From positions 53,874 through 117,873 of the forward strand of contig HF989736.1 in the NCBI GenBank assembly GCA_000431315.1: a DNA stretch of 64,000 nt. Reading direction: 5' to 3'. Origin of the DNA: Brachyspira sp. CAG:484 (GTDB lineage: Bacteria; Cyanobacteriota; Vampirovibrionia; Gastranaerophilales; Gastranaerophilaceae). Positions within the stretch are counted from its first letter, which is position 1; each line of letters starts with the position of its first letter. The translations under genes were made by a program, and so were the position numbers. The notes beneath the pieces were generated by a model. It saw only the letters and a program-made list of their open reading frames with translations. It ran no database searches and was not told the DNA's origin. Positions 33,852-46,700 of the stretch are shown piece after piece.

Positions 33852-34191
33852 TGAACTTTTTGAACGTCTGTCTAAATCTGAATTTAGAAGCCGTTTTAAG
33901 CTGAAAGAAAAAGACAGGCTTTACCTTGATAAAAAGGGCTTTGAAACAATAAAGCTGCATGCAAGGGATTTTATTGCAAAACGCATAGCACCTGCTGAAA
34001 TTCCAAATGACGGTAAGCAAACCCCGACTAAAGGACATCCTGTATTTACTGCACAACATGCAACAGCCTGCTGCTGCCGCGGCTGCATCAACAAGTGGCA
34101 TAAGTTTCCAAAGGGTGTGCAGCTCACTTCTGAACAGCAGGAGTATCTTGTAAATGTTATTATGGAATGGATTAAACGGCAGGTAAGATAA
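33844..34191 (+). CDS. DUF4186 protein
   Basis: The 115 residues, counted from ATG 33844, match the DUF4186 family: L-S-K-S-E-F-R-S-R-F-K-L, then G-H-P-V-F-T-A-Q-H-A-T-A-C-C-C-R-G-C with conserved His and Cys, then the tail W-H-K-F-P-K-G-V. A metal site is likely from the His/Cys pattern. The function is unknown. It is translationally coupled to the upstream hydrolase by overlap and followed at 9 bases by ybaK. Confidence 0.85.
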   Translation: MFDELFERLSKSEFRSRFKLKEKDRLYLDKKGFETIKLHARDFIAKRIAPAEIPNDGKQTPTKGHPVFTAQHATACCCRGCINKWHKFPKGVQLTSEQQEYLVNVIMEWIKRQVR

Positions 34192-34200
34192 GGAGTTCTT

Positions 34201-34671
34201 ATGGAATATAAAACTAATGTGATGAGAATGCTTGATAAGCATAAGATTTCATATAAACATTACACTTATGCTGATACTGATGCTGTAAGCGGTGTTGATG
34301 TTGCAGCAGTTCTCAGGCAAAATCCTTTACAGGTATTTAAAACTTTAGTTACTGTTGCAAAATCAAAAAAGTATTATGTTTTTATGCTACCTGTTGAAAG
34401 AGAACTCGATTTGAAAAAAGCAGCCCACGCAGTTGGCGAAAAATCGGTTGAAATGATTAAATCAAAAGAACTTTTGCCCATAACCGGCTATATTCATGGA
34501 GGTTGTTCTCCTATTGGAATGAAAAAGTTTTTCACGACTACCATAGATAGTTCTGCTTTGAATTTTAGTACTATTATTTTCAGTGCAGGTAAAATAGGTT
34601 ATCAGGTTGAAGTTAGTCTTGACGATTTGCGTAAAGTTATAAGGTTTGAACTTGCTGATATTACATTTTAA
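34201..34671 (+). CDS. ybaK: Cys-tRNA(Pro) deacylase YbaK/EbsC
   Basis: The 156-residue protein matches YbaK: N-x-x-x-x-M-L near the start, V-F-K-T-L-V-T with the key Lys (about 54), K-A-A-H-A-V-G-E-K, and G-G-C-S-P-I-G-M-K-K near 100. YbaK removes cysteine wrongly attached to tRNA(Pro) in the cytoplasm. AAGGAG precedes the ATG. It is the last gene of the operon, before a strong terminator. Confidence 0.93.
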   Translation: MEYKTNVMRMLDKHKISYKHYTYADTDAVSGVDVAAVLRQNPLQVFKTLVTVAKSKKYYVFMLPVERELDLKKAAHAVGEKSVEMIKSKELLPITGYIHGGCSPIGMKKFFTTTIDSSALNFSTIIFSAGKIGYQVEVSLDDLRKVIRFELADITF

Positions 34672-34704
34672 AAAAAGAACCGCTATTAAAGCGGTTCTCT
34701 TTGT
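34671..34704. terminator. Bidirectional terminator
   Basis: A 9-bp stem (AGAACCGCT with AGCGGTTCT) has an A run before it. It ends ybaK and the convergent giant exoprotein gene. Confidence 0.8.
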
Positions 34705-34706
34705 AT

Positions 34707-37700
34707 TTATTGCAGCTGGCTTGTGTAGTTAGTTTTCATCGAATTTGCTCTGCGTAAATTCAAATATAGAATTTTGTTTGCAGTAGCTTTACTAAGGTTG
34801 ATGAATTTAACACCGGCAAGCCCGTCATTAGTCAAACGAACAACCTCAACATCTACATCTATGATTATATCTTCATAAACCAGTTTTACATGTTCTTTGT
34901 CACCGACTTTAAGCTTTTTCTTATTGTCGATTAATGCACCGGTTTTAGAAATATCATAGATTGGAACGTCAGATTGTATATCCTGACCTTTTGTCGGGAA
35001 TCTCATAGATACACGTTTTGTAGCTTTATATGTAGCTTTGTCTATATCCTTAAAGTCAGGCGTTGTTGTATTATACTGAATTTTGTCATCTTTATAGGTT
35101 AATCTGTAGAAGCTGTTTTCATTTCTGAACAAGTTAGCTACTTCATAAGGATTGTAATGAACAGCCGGAGCCTGAGATTTCAGTATAACAAGGTTACCCA
35201 TATCCAAACCGAAGGAGCCTGTTTTTTGTGTATACAACTGTAATGTTGAATCAATCAGTCTTCTGTAGTCATTGTCAACAATAGTCGTCCACCTGTAATC
35301 GTAATCTCCGCCGTAATTACCTTCTCCGCCGCGGTTTCCGTTTCTAAATTCCGCGTAATTGTTGATAATAGCATCTCTTACAGTTAAATTAAGATCTTTG
35401 GTATCAATGTACGCATCATTTGCATAGATTTTGTTAATATTCATACCGCGGTTGTTTCCGGTATCAGCAGAGCCCGGACCTGAATTTACAGATAAGGTGA
35501 CATCTTTGGCTCTGTATGCTGTTCCATCAGGTATCTGATATTTGTTATTAAATATTTCAATTGTTTCATATTTAGGTGTTTCCAAGTATGTTCTTGTTGA
35601 GCTATCTCCGCCGTTTACTTCTGCAACATAGTCTTTTGATACTCCGGAGATGTCAAATGATAATTTAGCACCTTCACCTACTGTATTGAAGCCTGTTGCA
35701 TAATGTGTTTCACCGTCAAGCTCATAGACAGTGTCTTTCTTCGCGTCAAATCCATCAGGATGATGAACGGTTTCAACATCTGAACTTGCTGCATCATAAG
35801 CATTAGCATATATGTTATCAGCCATTAAAGAAACGTCTGCTGACTGGAATGTTTGATCCAGATATTGTTCATATGCACCTTGACCGTTATTTGCCCCGCG
35901 TACATAAGCGTTATATATTCTTAATGTTGAATTTGCATTAGCACCGCCGTCAATATCAAGAACTTCTATGGCAACTGTTTGAGGTACTACTCCCAAACCG
36001 TCTTTACCACCCAGCGAAATTAAATCGTGAGGATATAACAGATCATCCATCGGATCCTCAAAGCTTGATGTTTTACCCAAATTATATATTGTTAAATCTT
36101 TTGCTTTACTCAATATATGCAGGTGGTTGCTTGATGTTATTTCATTAATTTTTCCTGAAGAGCCCAGTGTAAAGTCAATTGAACCTCGTTTAGAAATCAA
36201 CTGCCATACATTAGTAGGATTATTAGATTTTACGTTTTCAAGTTTAATGTCGTTTTCTGCTTCAAAGCTTACCCAGGAATCCGGATTTACATCTGTTCTC
36301 TGGTTATAAGTAAGAGCTTTATCGCTTGAACCGATTTCATTGCTTGAAATAACTGATATATTTTGTCCTTCAATATTAGCCCCGCCGTCTGTTGCTGCAT
36401 TAATTATTGAATAACCTCTGAAGTATTCCTCATCATCCGGTGTAGGATTTTGGTCAGGCTGTTTCCAGTCTGCTGCTGTAAGTATTACATTACCGTCAGC
36501 TTTGATATGGTTAACCTTCATATCAGAATCTTTGCTTCTTAGGTTGATCAATCTTACTCCATCCGGATTTGCTTCACTATTAATCGCATTGGCTGTTATT
36601 GTTCCGCCAATATTGATGTTCAGTGTATCTGTGTAATCTCTTGTTGAAGCATTTACACTGAAACCCGGGTTTTCGTTATCTGTTCTGCCGATATTACCGT
36701 CAATAACATTCATGATAAGGTTTGATTTTGCAGCAATCATTGTTTTGTCTTTGCTGTTTTCTCCGCCGTAATTCAGAACATCTCCGTTTGTTTGGTTTAC
36801 AATTACGTCTTTGCCTGATTCTACGTTATTGTTTGTGTTATCGTGACCAATTATTATATCAGCACCATTGCTGGTAAGTTTTATATCGCTGGCATTTGTT
36901 GTTGTAACCTTACCTTCGATTTTCATACCATCTTTACCTGTATTAGCAAGTTCAAGTTCTCCGTTGTCATTTTGAACTTTACCGGTTTCTGTTACTGTTA
37001 AGGCTGCATTAGTGTTATTGAGTTTTGTTGCTCCGCTCTTGTTGTTAACAAGACCGGCAATTTCCATTCCTCCATCACCATTATTAGTAATTGAGGTTTG
37101 TCCATTGTTATTAACAATTCTTCCGCCTTCTTCAACTTTTAACTTACCGGTATTATTTGTAACAGTTGTTGTTCCGTTATTATTATTTACCAGTCCGGTT
37201 TCAGTTACTGTTAAACCGCCCTGACCGTTATTTGTAATGTTATTTGCACCGTTATTATTGGTTACTGTACCGGAAATAATAGCACCGCCTTCACCGTTGT
37301 TAGTAATCTCATTTGTGCCTTTTTCATTTTCAACTGTACCGGCAATTCTCATTGCATCTTTTTCATTTGTAATATTAATATTGCCGTCACCCGCTGCAAC
37401 TTTTCCGGTTGAAACAATATCCAGTCCGGAATTGCTTTGGGCTGTTATATTTACATTTCCTTTGCCGAAATGTTTTATCAATCCTGCAATAGTAAATTTG
37501 CCGGCATTTTCAGTGTTTTTCACATTTATGTTACCTGTTTCTTCAGCAATAACCTGTCCTTTTTCAGAGATTGTTAGATCTCCTTTATTGTTGGTTATGT
37601 TGAGTTCTCCGTTTTTATGTGATACAACACCGGTGTCTGCTATAGTAATACCGTCTTCTGCATCATTTGTAAGGTTTGCTGTTCCTTCGGTTTTTATCAA

Positions 37701-40700
37701 ACCTTCCACAACTATACCTTTTTTGTTTTCTGTTTTAATATTTGTATTTCCTACAGCATCAATTGTGGCAACTTGTGAGCCTTTTTCATCTCTTCTGTTA
37801 AGTATATTTACTCCGTTTTGTGAAGTGATATTTAACTGTCCGAGTTCATCGCCTTCTTTCCAGCCTTTTGAGTTTTCAATAAGACCTTTTACATCAACTG
37901 TACCGTTGGAAACAATTGTTGTATTGGCAAAATTGCTGCCCTGGTTAATAACCTTGTCGCTTTCCTGCTGGACTGTACCATTAATAGTATATTGTCCATC
38001 CATTCTGTTATTAGATACATTATTTACAACAAGAGTTTCATCAGTTTCATTTGTAATAGTTATGGTACTATAGCCGTTTGTATATTTTACTTCGCCTTCA
38101 CCGGAAACAGCACCGTTAAATGTTACGTTTCCGCCTTCTGTTGAAGTATTGAATACTACGATTTCTTTTTTACCGTCACCATTTATATCAGTATAAAGTA
38201 TTTTGATATTATTGTTTTCGCCCAGATAATCTGAAACGTCTGTACCCTGAAGGTCGATTACCTCTGTGTCATTTCCGGCAGAATCTTTGACGAAATGTGT
38301 AAGCATTTCATCTGTTATTGTAATATTTCTATCGCCGTATCCAGCCTGTACTTTACCGTTATTAATAATTTTTTTCGCATTCACTGTTATATCTTTGCCG
38401 GCAAGCATTCTGTCACCATTTTTCAGATTTAATTCTGTAGCTTCAGCATCATAAATTATATTACCCTGAGATGCAACAATATCCTTTGACTGGGTATTTA
38501 TTAAGTTTTTAAATGTGATGTCGCCGCTTTCATTTAAGACATTTAATGCCCCGGTGCCGTTAGTGATTATTCCGTTAAATATAATATTTGAATTAATTGC
38601 ATTTGAAAGCAGTGGATTTGTAGAATCATAGTAATTGTTAATTGTAATTGAATCTTTTACTTTGCTGTTACCGTATTCTTTTACAAGGCTTACATTATCA
38701 TTAACCTTTTCCCCTGTATTGGCAAGGCTATCATAATTTTGACCATTTATAATAAGACCGGTATTGCCGTAATTAAGTGTAATATTATTGAAGATTAAAT
38801 CATAATCAGAATAATTTTCAATAAAGACACTTGAACCAAAAATCTTGAATTGTCCGCTTCCTGTAATGTTTTCTCTAAGAATACCGTTTAGTTCAATTTT
38901 TGACGGGTGTGCTGCGATTTCTTCAAATTGTATTGCAGATTTGTCTGTTGTTACGCTTGGCAGCGGATTTTGTGAAAGATATTCATATTGATCCTGCAAT
39001 GAAGATATTGTATCTCCTAAATCAGAAACATTTTTAGAAATACCTTCATTTATAGTTTTAAGATCCTGATATGAACTGTCTATGCTGTCGATTGTTGACT
39101 TAATCTGATCAACAAACGCTTGTTCTTCTGAATCAAATACCAGTTGTCCGTCATAAACAGATGTTTCAACATTACCGATAGTAGTTGTAGTTATTTTGGC
39201 ATTTTCAGCATCAATTGCATTATTTAATGTTGTGAGCTGTTCCTCTGTTAAACCGGATTCATTTTGTAAATAATTTTGTATTTCTTCATCCGAGAGGTCG
39301 CTGTCAGATAATTTGCCGTATATTTCATCAAATTTTTCTTGTGAAATTTGGTTGTCATCCTCACCTACAACAGCATTTTGTATATTGTTTTTAGACTGCT
39401 GTGCAACTTCTGCAGAAGATATTGTATCTGAAGCGTTTATATCATCTAAGATTCCCTGAAGTTGTTCAAGCTGTTTTTCATATAATGCAAGCTGTTCTTC
39501 ATTTGACGCTTCAGCCTTTTCTAATTCTTCTTTCTGGTTTTTAATATAATCAATCTGATTTTGGATTTCAGATTTTGCATCTTCTGTTAATTCTGCACCA
39601 TCAATGGTTCCGCCTTCAACAATATGATAGTCTTTATCTTTTATAAAGCCTTCAAGTTTTGCCTCATCAATGTTTCCGTTTTCATCAATAAGCATATATT
39701 TGTTATAATTTTCGCCGGCAGTTACTTCTCCGTCTAATACCAGAGAGTTATGTATTGACTGGTTAATATTAGAACTGCTGCTTGTTTTTGTTATAGGTAT
39801 ACCAAATAATAAGCGGCTGACTTTTTTAGAGTTAATTTGTGATGTCAGGTTATTGTTTCCGTTAGAATAATTAACTATTACATCTTTTCCTGAAGATACT
39901 TTTGCTCCGGATTTTATGTTAAGCGAATTATTTGTCGTGTAATTCAGATGTCCGTCCGCATCCCCTGTTGCAACAGAGGCTTCAATGTATAAGTCTGCTT
40001 TTTGCACAAGTATATTGTTTGAGTTTTTCATAAAATCAATCTGAACAGCCTCTCCGCCTTTAATCTGTCCTTCCAGATTAATAGCATTATTAATAGTTAC
40101 ATCCAGATAAGATTTTGAAATAGGATCTCTTCCGCCAAAGTGATGGGCTTCTGTATCAGTTTCAGAGCTCAAATTGTTGGAGGAATCCTGTGATATATTT
40201 ACGAAATTACCTGATAATAAGCTGTCTGTTCCAAGTATATCGAGTGAATTATTGTTATTCACAGTGAGATATGAAGTCGCTCTGTTTTTGTTTACAAAAC
40301 CAGAGTGGTCTGTTTGTACAAACTGATGAAATTCACTGTTTGTATTTTGCTTAATATCAAGCTGGTTTTTAGCTTCTAATTTAGAATTATTAATTTTTAT
40401 TTTATTATTTTGGGTTACTTCATTACTTATAGTTGCACCGGCGTCAGTTGAAAATCCTGATGCTCCGTCGTCATAACGTATAAGTCCTAAAGATCCGAAA
40501 TCTACATCTGATTTTATATTTATGTTATTTGCATTAACTGAAGAATTATTAATTTCAATAGCTTGGTCATTTGTATTATATTTTATGTTGTTTTCTAGTG
40601 TTCCTCCGTTAATAGTTGTGAAGCCGGCTGATTTTGAAGTTTTTTCCATTGCAATTTTATTGCTGCTGTCAACATTTAGGCTTACGGTGCCATTATCTGA

Positions 40701-43700
40701 AGTTATATTTGCATTATTCAAATATATTTTATTTGAGGTATCTATATTGTTTTCTGCCTTACCTTTTGCAATAGCGGCAAGAGCTGCTGATTTTTCACTT
40801 AAGTAAGTTTCAGTCTGGTTTATGGCAGTAGATAGTACATCAAAATTATTTTTTACTTCAGTGTTAGCTGTTATATTAACTAAAGATGAACCTTTGGTTT
40901 CTGTTAGTATGTCATATTTACCCAGTGTAACAAGTCCGCCGCTTTTTGTATTCATTGTCGAATAAGCGTTGCGGGATGCTGTTGAATCCACATCAACACT
41001 GCCGGCAGAAATATTTCCGCTGATATTTACTTCTGTATTTGAATTAATTTTTGCGTTAGATTCATTTTCAGATGCTTCTGCTATTGACAATTTTGCATCT
41101 ACAATTTCATTATGGGCTGTAGATGTGTCATTCATATCAATATCAATTGCATTTGCAATTTCGCTGTTTCCTGCGAGATTGATTGATGATTTGCCGCCTA
41201 CATTTGAATTCAAATTAAGCGTACTAACATTCACCGCACCTATTGTACTGCTTGTAGAACCGGTTGTTGCGGTTTTATTTAAATTAGACGCAAGTTTTAG
41301 ATTATTTGCTTTAATATTTTTAGCATTAACATTTACTGTTGAATTTGCATTTACTGTAGCAGTTTGTGTTGTATCAGATACAGTGACAAATCCGGCTTGG
41401 GCTGCTTTAGAAAAAACGGTTGCTGTTACCGCTCCGGCTAAAGTGTTGTTATCCGCGTTAACTCCGGACAGAACCTGTATGTCACCGGCTTTGGAAATTG
41501 TCAAATCTGAACCATTTATAGACGCTTCAAAGCTGGCAGAAGTTTCTGATTTTTGTTCGTTAACACCGATACCTATAGCTGTTAATGAGCCAAGATACAT
41601 TGTTGATGTTGTGTTAATGCCATTTGTTGCTGCTATTACGTTTAAATTATTATTTAATGCTATGTCGCCTGAGGCATTAATTATTGCATTTGTTATAGCA
41701 TTTGATACTGCTGAATTTATAAGAACACCTACTGAAATTCCGCTTGCCTGGTAAGCCTGCATTTCAGATGCCAAATTACTTGAATTTTCTGCTTTTACAT
41801 TCATATTATCAGCATCAATATCTACGTTGCCTGAAACTAAGGCTTCAGTTTTATTAGATGTTTTACTGCTTGATACTACTGCATTAACGCTGGCACCTGA
41901 GATGCCTGCACCGAATGCTTTGGTTGAAATATCATCTTTGGATGCAGCAATTACATCAATATTTCCAGCTTTAACGGATGCTCCGTCAATTTTCGCTGTT
42001 GTTTTTGCATTATTCTTAAAGTATGCAACGTTTCCTCCCAGAGTTACTCCGCCTAAAGTTGCCTGGTCTGCATTAGTAGAAGCATTGATGGAGTTTTGAG
42101 CGTTTACGGATACTTTATTAGTTCCGGCATTTACTGTTCCGCCAATGGTTGCACTTGTATTGTAGTTCATATCTGTTACAAGTACATTAGCTGCAAGTGC
42201 ACCGGCGCCTATTGCTGCTCCTGCATTTGTTTTATTAAATTCCAGTGAATTTGATGCGTTTACATCAACTGAACCGTTTGATGTTATATTAGCATTTACA
42301 GAAGCTGTTGTGCCGCCTTTTGATGAAGTGCCGGCAATTTCAACCGAGCCGGAATTATAATTTGCATTTACTTTGTTGCCGTCTTTACCTACAATCTCAA
42401 GGTTGTTAAGAACGGAATCATTACCCTGAACAGTTGAATTTGCTGTGTTCTGGGTTTCTGTTATTGAATTTGTACCATCTATAACAAGATAATCATTTGT
42501 ATCGCTGTCCTCAAATTTTGAGCCGATTGATGTAACCGATACAGAACCTGCCATACCAGCAACTCCGGCAGATGCAGACGCAGTTAATACATTAATGTTT
42601 AAATCTGAGCTGGCATCTACATCTAATGAACCTACATTTACAGCACTATCAGAATTTATTTCTGCTAATACTGCGTTATTTATAATATTAACATTTGATG
42701 AACCAGCCGCAGAAACTCCGCCGCCTGCTGCAACACCAGCTTTTGCGGTTAAATCAAAATCTTCAGAAGCATTAACTTTTAATGCTCCGCTTGTTGAAAT
42801 AGTTTTCCCGCTGTTATTTATTTGAGCTTTTACTTCATTCTCAATTTCATTTACGTTAACTGAAAGCCCTCCGGCAAATCCGCCGGCAGCTGCTGTATAA
42901 TTATCAGAAGTTACATTTGTTTTATTTTGAGCATCAACTTTTATTGATGAACTTTTTGTAATTTCTGTATTTTTAATTTCTGCTGTATTTTTGTTGGTTA
43001 ATACATTTACAATAGAGCCTGTCCCGGCTGCGAAAGCTCCGCCGGAAACATTTGCATATACTGCCTTAACAGTTGTGTCCTGAGTTGTTGTTACATTAAC
43101 TGCCCCGTTACTTGATACAATTGAATCTGTAATTCCTGCATAGAGTTCATTTTTTACAGTATTTACAAGTGCAGACACATTTACCCCTGCAAGTCCTGAA
43201 ATAGCAACAGACAGAGCATTAAAGTCAAGTGTCTGATCTGATTTTGCATTAACATCCAATGAAGTTACATCATTAATAATAGCATTAGAAATATATGCCT
43301 TTGTTCTGTCCTGAATTACATTTGTAACTCCGTTGGCATTTACTCCAACAGCCAGTCCGCCAAAGTTTGCTCCTACAAGTCCGCCTTTCATAGTATCGGT
43401 TTGTTTTGCACTTACTTTCCAGCTGCCGCCGTTTATTGTTACCCCGTCAATGTAAGAAAGTATATCATTATCCATAACATTTGCGATAACTGCCAGACCT
43501 ATAGCTGCACCAACACCTGATATGCCGGCAGAAGCCAGAGCATTACCCATAGTTATGTTTGATTCTGCATTGACATTAGATGTACCTGATATATCAATAA
43601 TGTTATCCTTAGAGCCTGTAATGGCTGCTGTTAAGTCATTATTTACAATATTTGATATTACGTTTCCGCCAATCTGTGCACCTTGACCCGCAACTCCGGC

Positions 43701-46700
43701 GGCTGCAATTAAATCAAAAACATTAAATGTATTTTTTGCTTCAACATCCAGAGAAGATGCTGTAATGCTTGAATTTTCAATTTTAGCCTCTGTTAATGCT
43801 GTGTTCTGATTTAATACACCAAGTCCCTGAACATTAGCGCCGGAACCTGCAACCCCTACAGATGCACTCATTGCAGCAATATTGTTTGTGCTGGAAGCTT
43901 TAACTTCAACAGCATCAGCTCTTTGATCTTCACTGCCTATAGTTGAGTTTGTAATTTTTGCACTGGTTGTATTAACTACGTTATTTTCATTTACATAACC
44001 TGAAACTGCTGCAACTCCTGATGCAGTAATTCCGCCCAGAATGCTGTTTAATGTGTTTGTATCATTTGCTTTTACTGAAACAGAACCTTTTTTAACTGTA
44101 GTTCCATCAAGAACTGCATTAGTATCACCTCTTACAACGTTAACAACGGTTGTTCCTGATACGGAAGCTGTTCCTGATACCGCAGCATTTCCTACTGCAT
44201 CATAAGTTACAGTGTCTGATGATGCTAGAATATTTACATTACTAGAATTTTCTATTTCAGAATTTCTTATACCTGCATTTACATCATTAATTATTGTATT
44301 TACAACAGCAGAACCGCTTACTGAAGCAGTACCGCTTCCTGTGACATTTATTGCTGATATTATAGGTGTATAACCTGAAATATCAATTGAGTCAGAAGCT
44401 CCCGGATCCAGACCTAATAATGTTTCATAAAGTCCTGCTTTGTCCCCGTATTTTGTTTTATTGTAATCCTGTGAGGCGTTAACATCCACATCTCCTGTAA
44501 TATCAAGTACTGCACTATCTACATATGCAGTTACCTGCGAATTGATTACATTAACAATTCCAAGGCCGGAAACTCCTGCTGTACCTGCTCCTGAAACCAG
44601 TGCGGTAATTGCTCCTACAGACTCTTCTGAACGAGCATTAACCTCAAGACTGCTTGCTTTTATATTTGTTTTATTTGCTGAATTTTCTTTTCCGACTGTT
44701 GCACTAACTTTATTCTTAAATGTGTTTACAAATGCAACTCCGCCGACAGAAGCTGTACCTGCTCCTGAAGCTGCAAGATTATCTGATTGTGCATCTACTG
44801 TTTCTGATGCTTTAACTGTTACTTTTCCAGCTTTTGAATTTTCATCCAGACCGCTGATTTTTACATTGTCACCAATAGATGCTGAAGTTGTGTTAACAAC
44901 AGTATTAACATTAGCAGAACCATTTACGGCAACATTACCTGCTCCGCTGCCTATTACCATAATAGTTCTAAGAACTTCTTTATTTTCAGCTTTTACATTT
45001 ACATCTCCTGATGATTTAATGACGGCATTGTCACCTATTGAAGCTGTTGTTGTGCCTGTAACTACATTTACAAAAGCAGAGCCCCCAACCGCAGCTTTGC
45101 CGCCTGCTGTCAGATTACCTACTATAGCATTAATAAGAACATAATCTTCTGCTGTTACATCAACTGCATTTGCTGTTATTTCGGCATTATTGCCTATAGA
45201 GGCTGTAATATTATTATTTACAACTTTTGTAATTATAGATCCGCTTACACCTGCAGAACCTCCGCCTGCAAGGTCGTAGCTCATCTGCCAGTCTTCCAGT
45301 GAACTGTAATCACTGCCTTCTAATATTTTTGCAATATCAGCTATATCAGTTTCAATATATTTACCATTTTCATCTTTTTTACCGCCGGAAGCGTTCTGTG
45401 CAGTTGCACTGACAGTAACCTTTCCATTTTCGGAATTTACAATAGTATTATCGGATATTTTAGCACTTACTGTTTTATTTAGGACATCTACATTTATAGA
45501 TCCGCCAACCGCAGCTTTACCGCTTCCAGCAAGAGTTCCGCCTCTTGTTACCATATCAGTATTATCATATGCTATCACATCAAGTCCGTTTGATGTAATA
45601 TTTCCGCTGACTTCTGCCAGTGTATTGTTAACGATTACATTTGCTCCAATGTTGGCTGCTGAAGCAAATTTTCCTGTTGAAATAGCTGCAGCAACAGGTA
45701 TTAAATTAATATTTTCATAAGATTGTGCTTTTGCACTAACTTTTCCGCCGGCTGTTACCGTAGAATTAATTTTTGATTGTGTATCATTTGTGTAAATATT
45801 ACTAATTATGTTTCCGCCCAAAGTGTTGCCATTTCCAAGAGCAAGTCCTGCAACCGCTGTTATTCCCTGAACATCATTTTTGTAGTTTGCAATATTTGTT
45901 ACAGTTCCGCCTGAATTAATTGAACCGCCTGTAATGTATGAATAAATATCACTGTTCATAACGTTTACAATAGCATTAGCCATAGCAGAGCTTGCTCCGC
46001 TTGTTGTAAGCCCCATATTTACAGCTAAGAATTTTAAAACTTCTATTTGGTCTGCAGTGACTGAAACTGATGCTGAATTTACTATTGTACTATCAGCAAT
46101 TTCCGCTTTTACGCTGTTATTAATAACATTGACAACTGTGCCAAGCCCTACGCCTACACCTTTTGAAGATGTAGAGAATTGTGCTGCTCCTGCAATGTTT
46201 GAATTTCTTATTTCTGAATATGCTCCGGCATTAACAGCTCCTGAAGCATCAATTGAGGAATTCTTAATTGATGCAGTGATTGTGTTTCCAATAACATCAA
46301 CACCTATAGCACCATCAAATGTATAAGATGATGAACCCCCGGAGATAACAGAGCCGCCGGCACCAAAGGAAATTATATCATCTGTTTTTCCGCCTCTGTT
46401 ATTTGCTTTAACATTAACATCAGAAGCATTTGATATAGTGCTTCCTGAAATTTCAGCACTTGTATTCTTATCAAGGATATTGATGTTCCCTGCCATACCT
46501 GCGCCTATATTGGTATTAGAACCTTTTGTGTAAGATACTCCGCCTGCACCTTTATAGCCTTTTGAATAATTGTTTGCAGAAACATTAACTGCCGCATTGC
46601 CTGTTTTGCCGTCTGCATTTTTTATTGTTGTATTTGAAACAGAAGCTTTAACATCATTATCGACAACTGTAGTGTTGAAAGAGCCTCCAATAGCAGCTTT

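Noticed and set aside
33799..34242. Minus-strand frame over the DUF4186 gene
   Set aside because: The plus strand matches DUF4186 and its operon layout.
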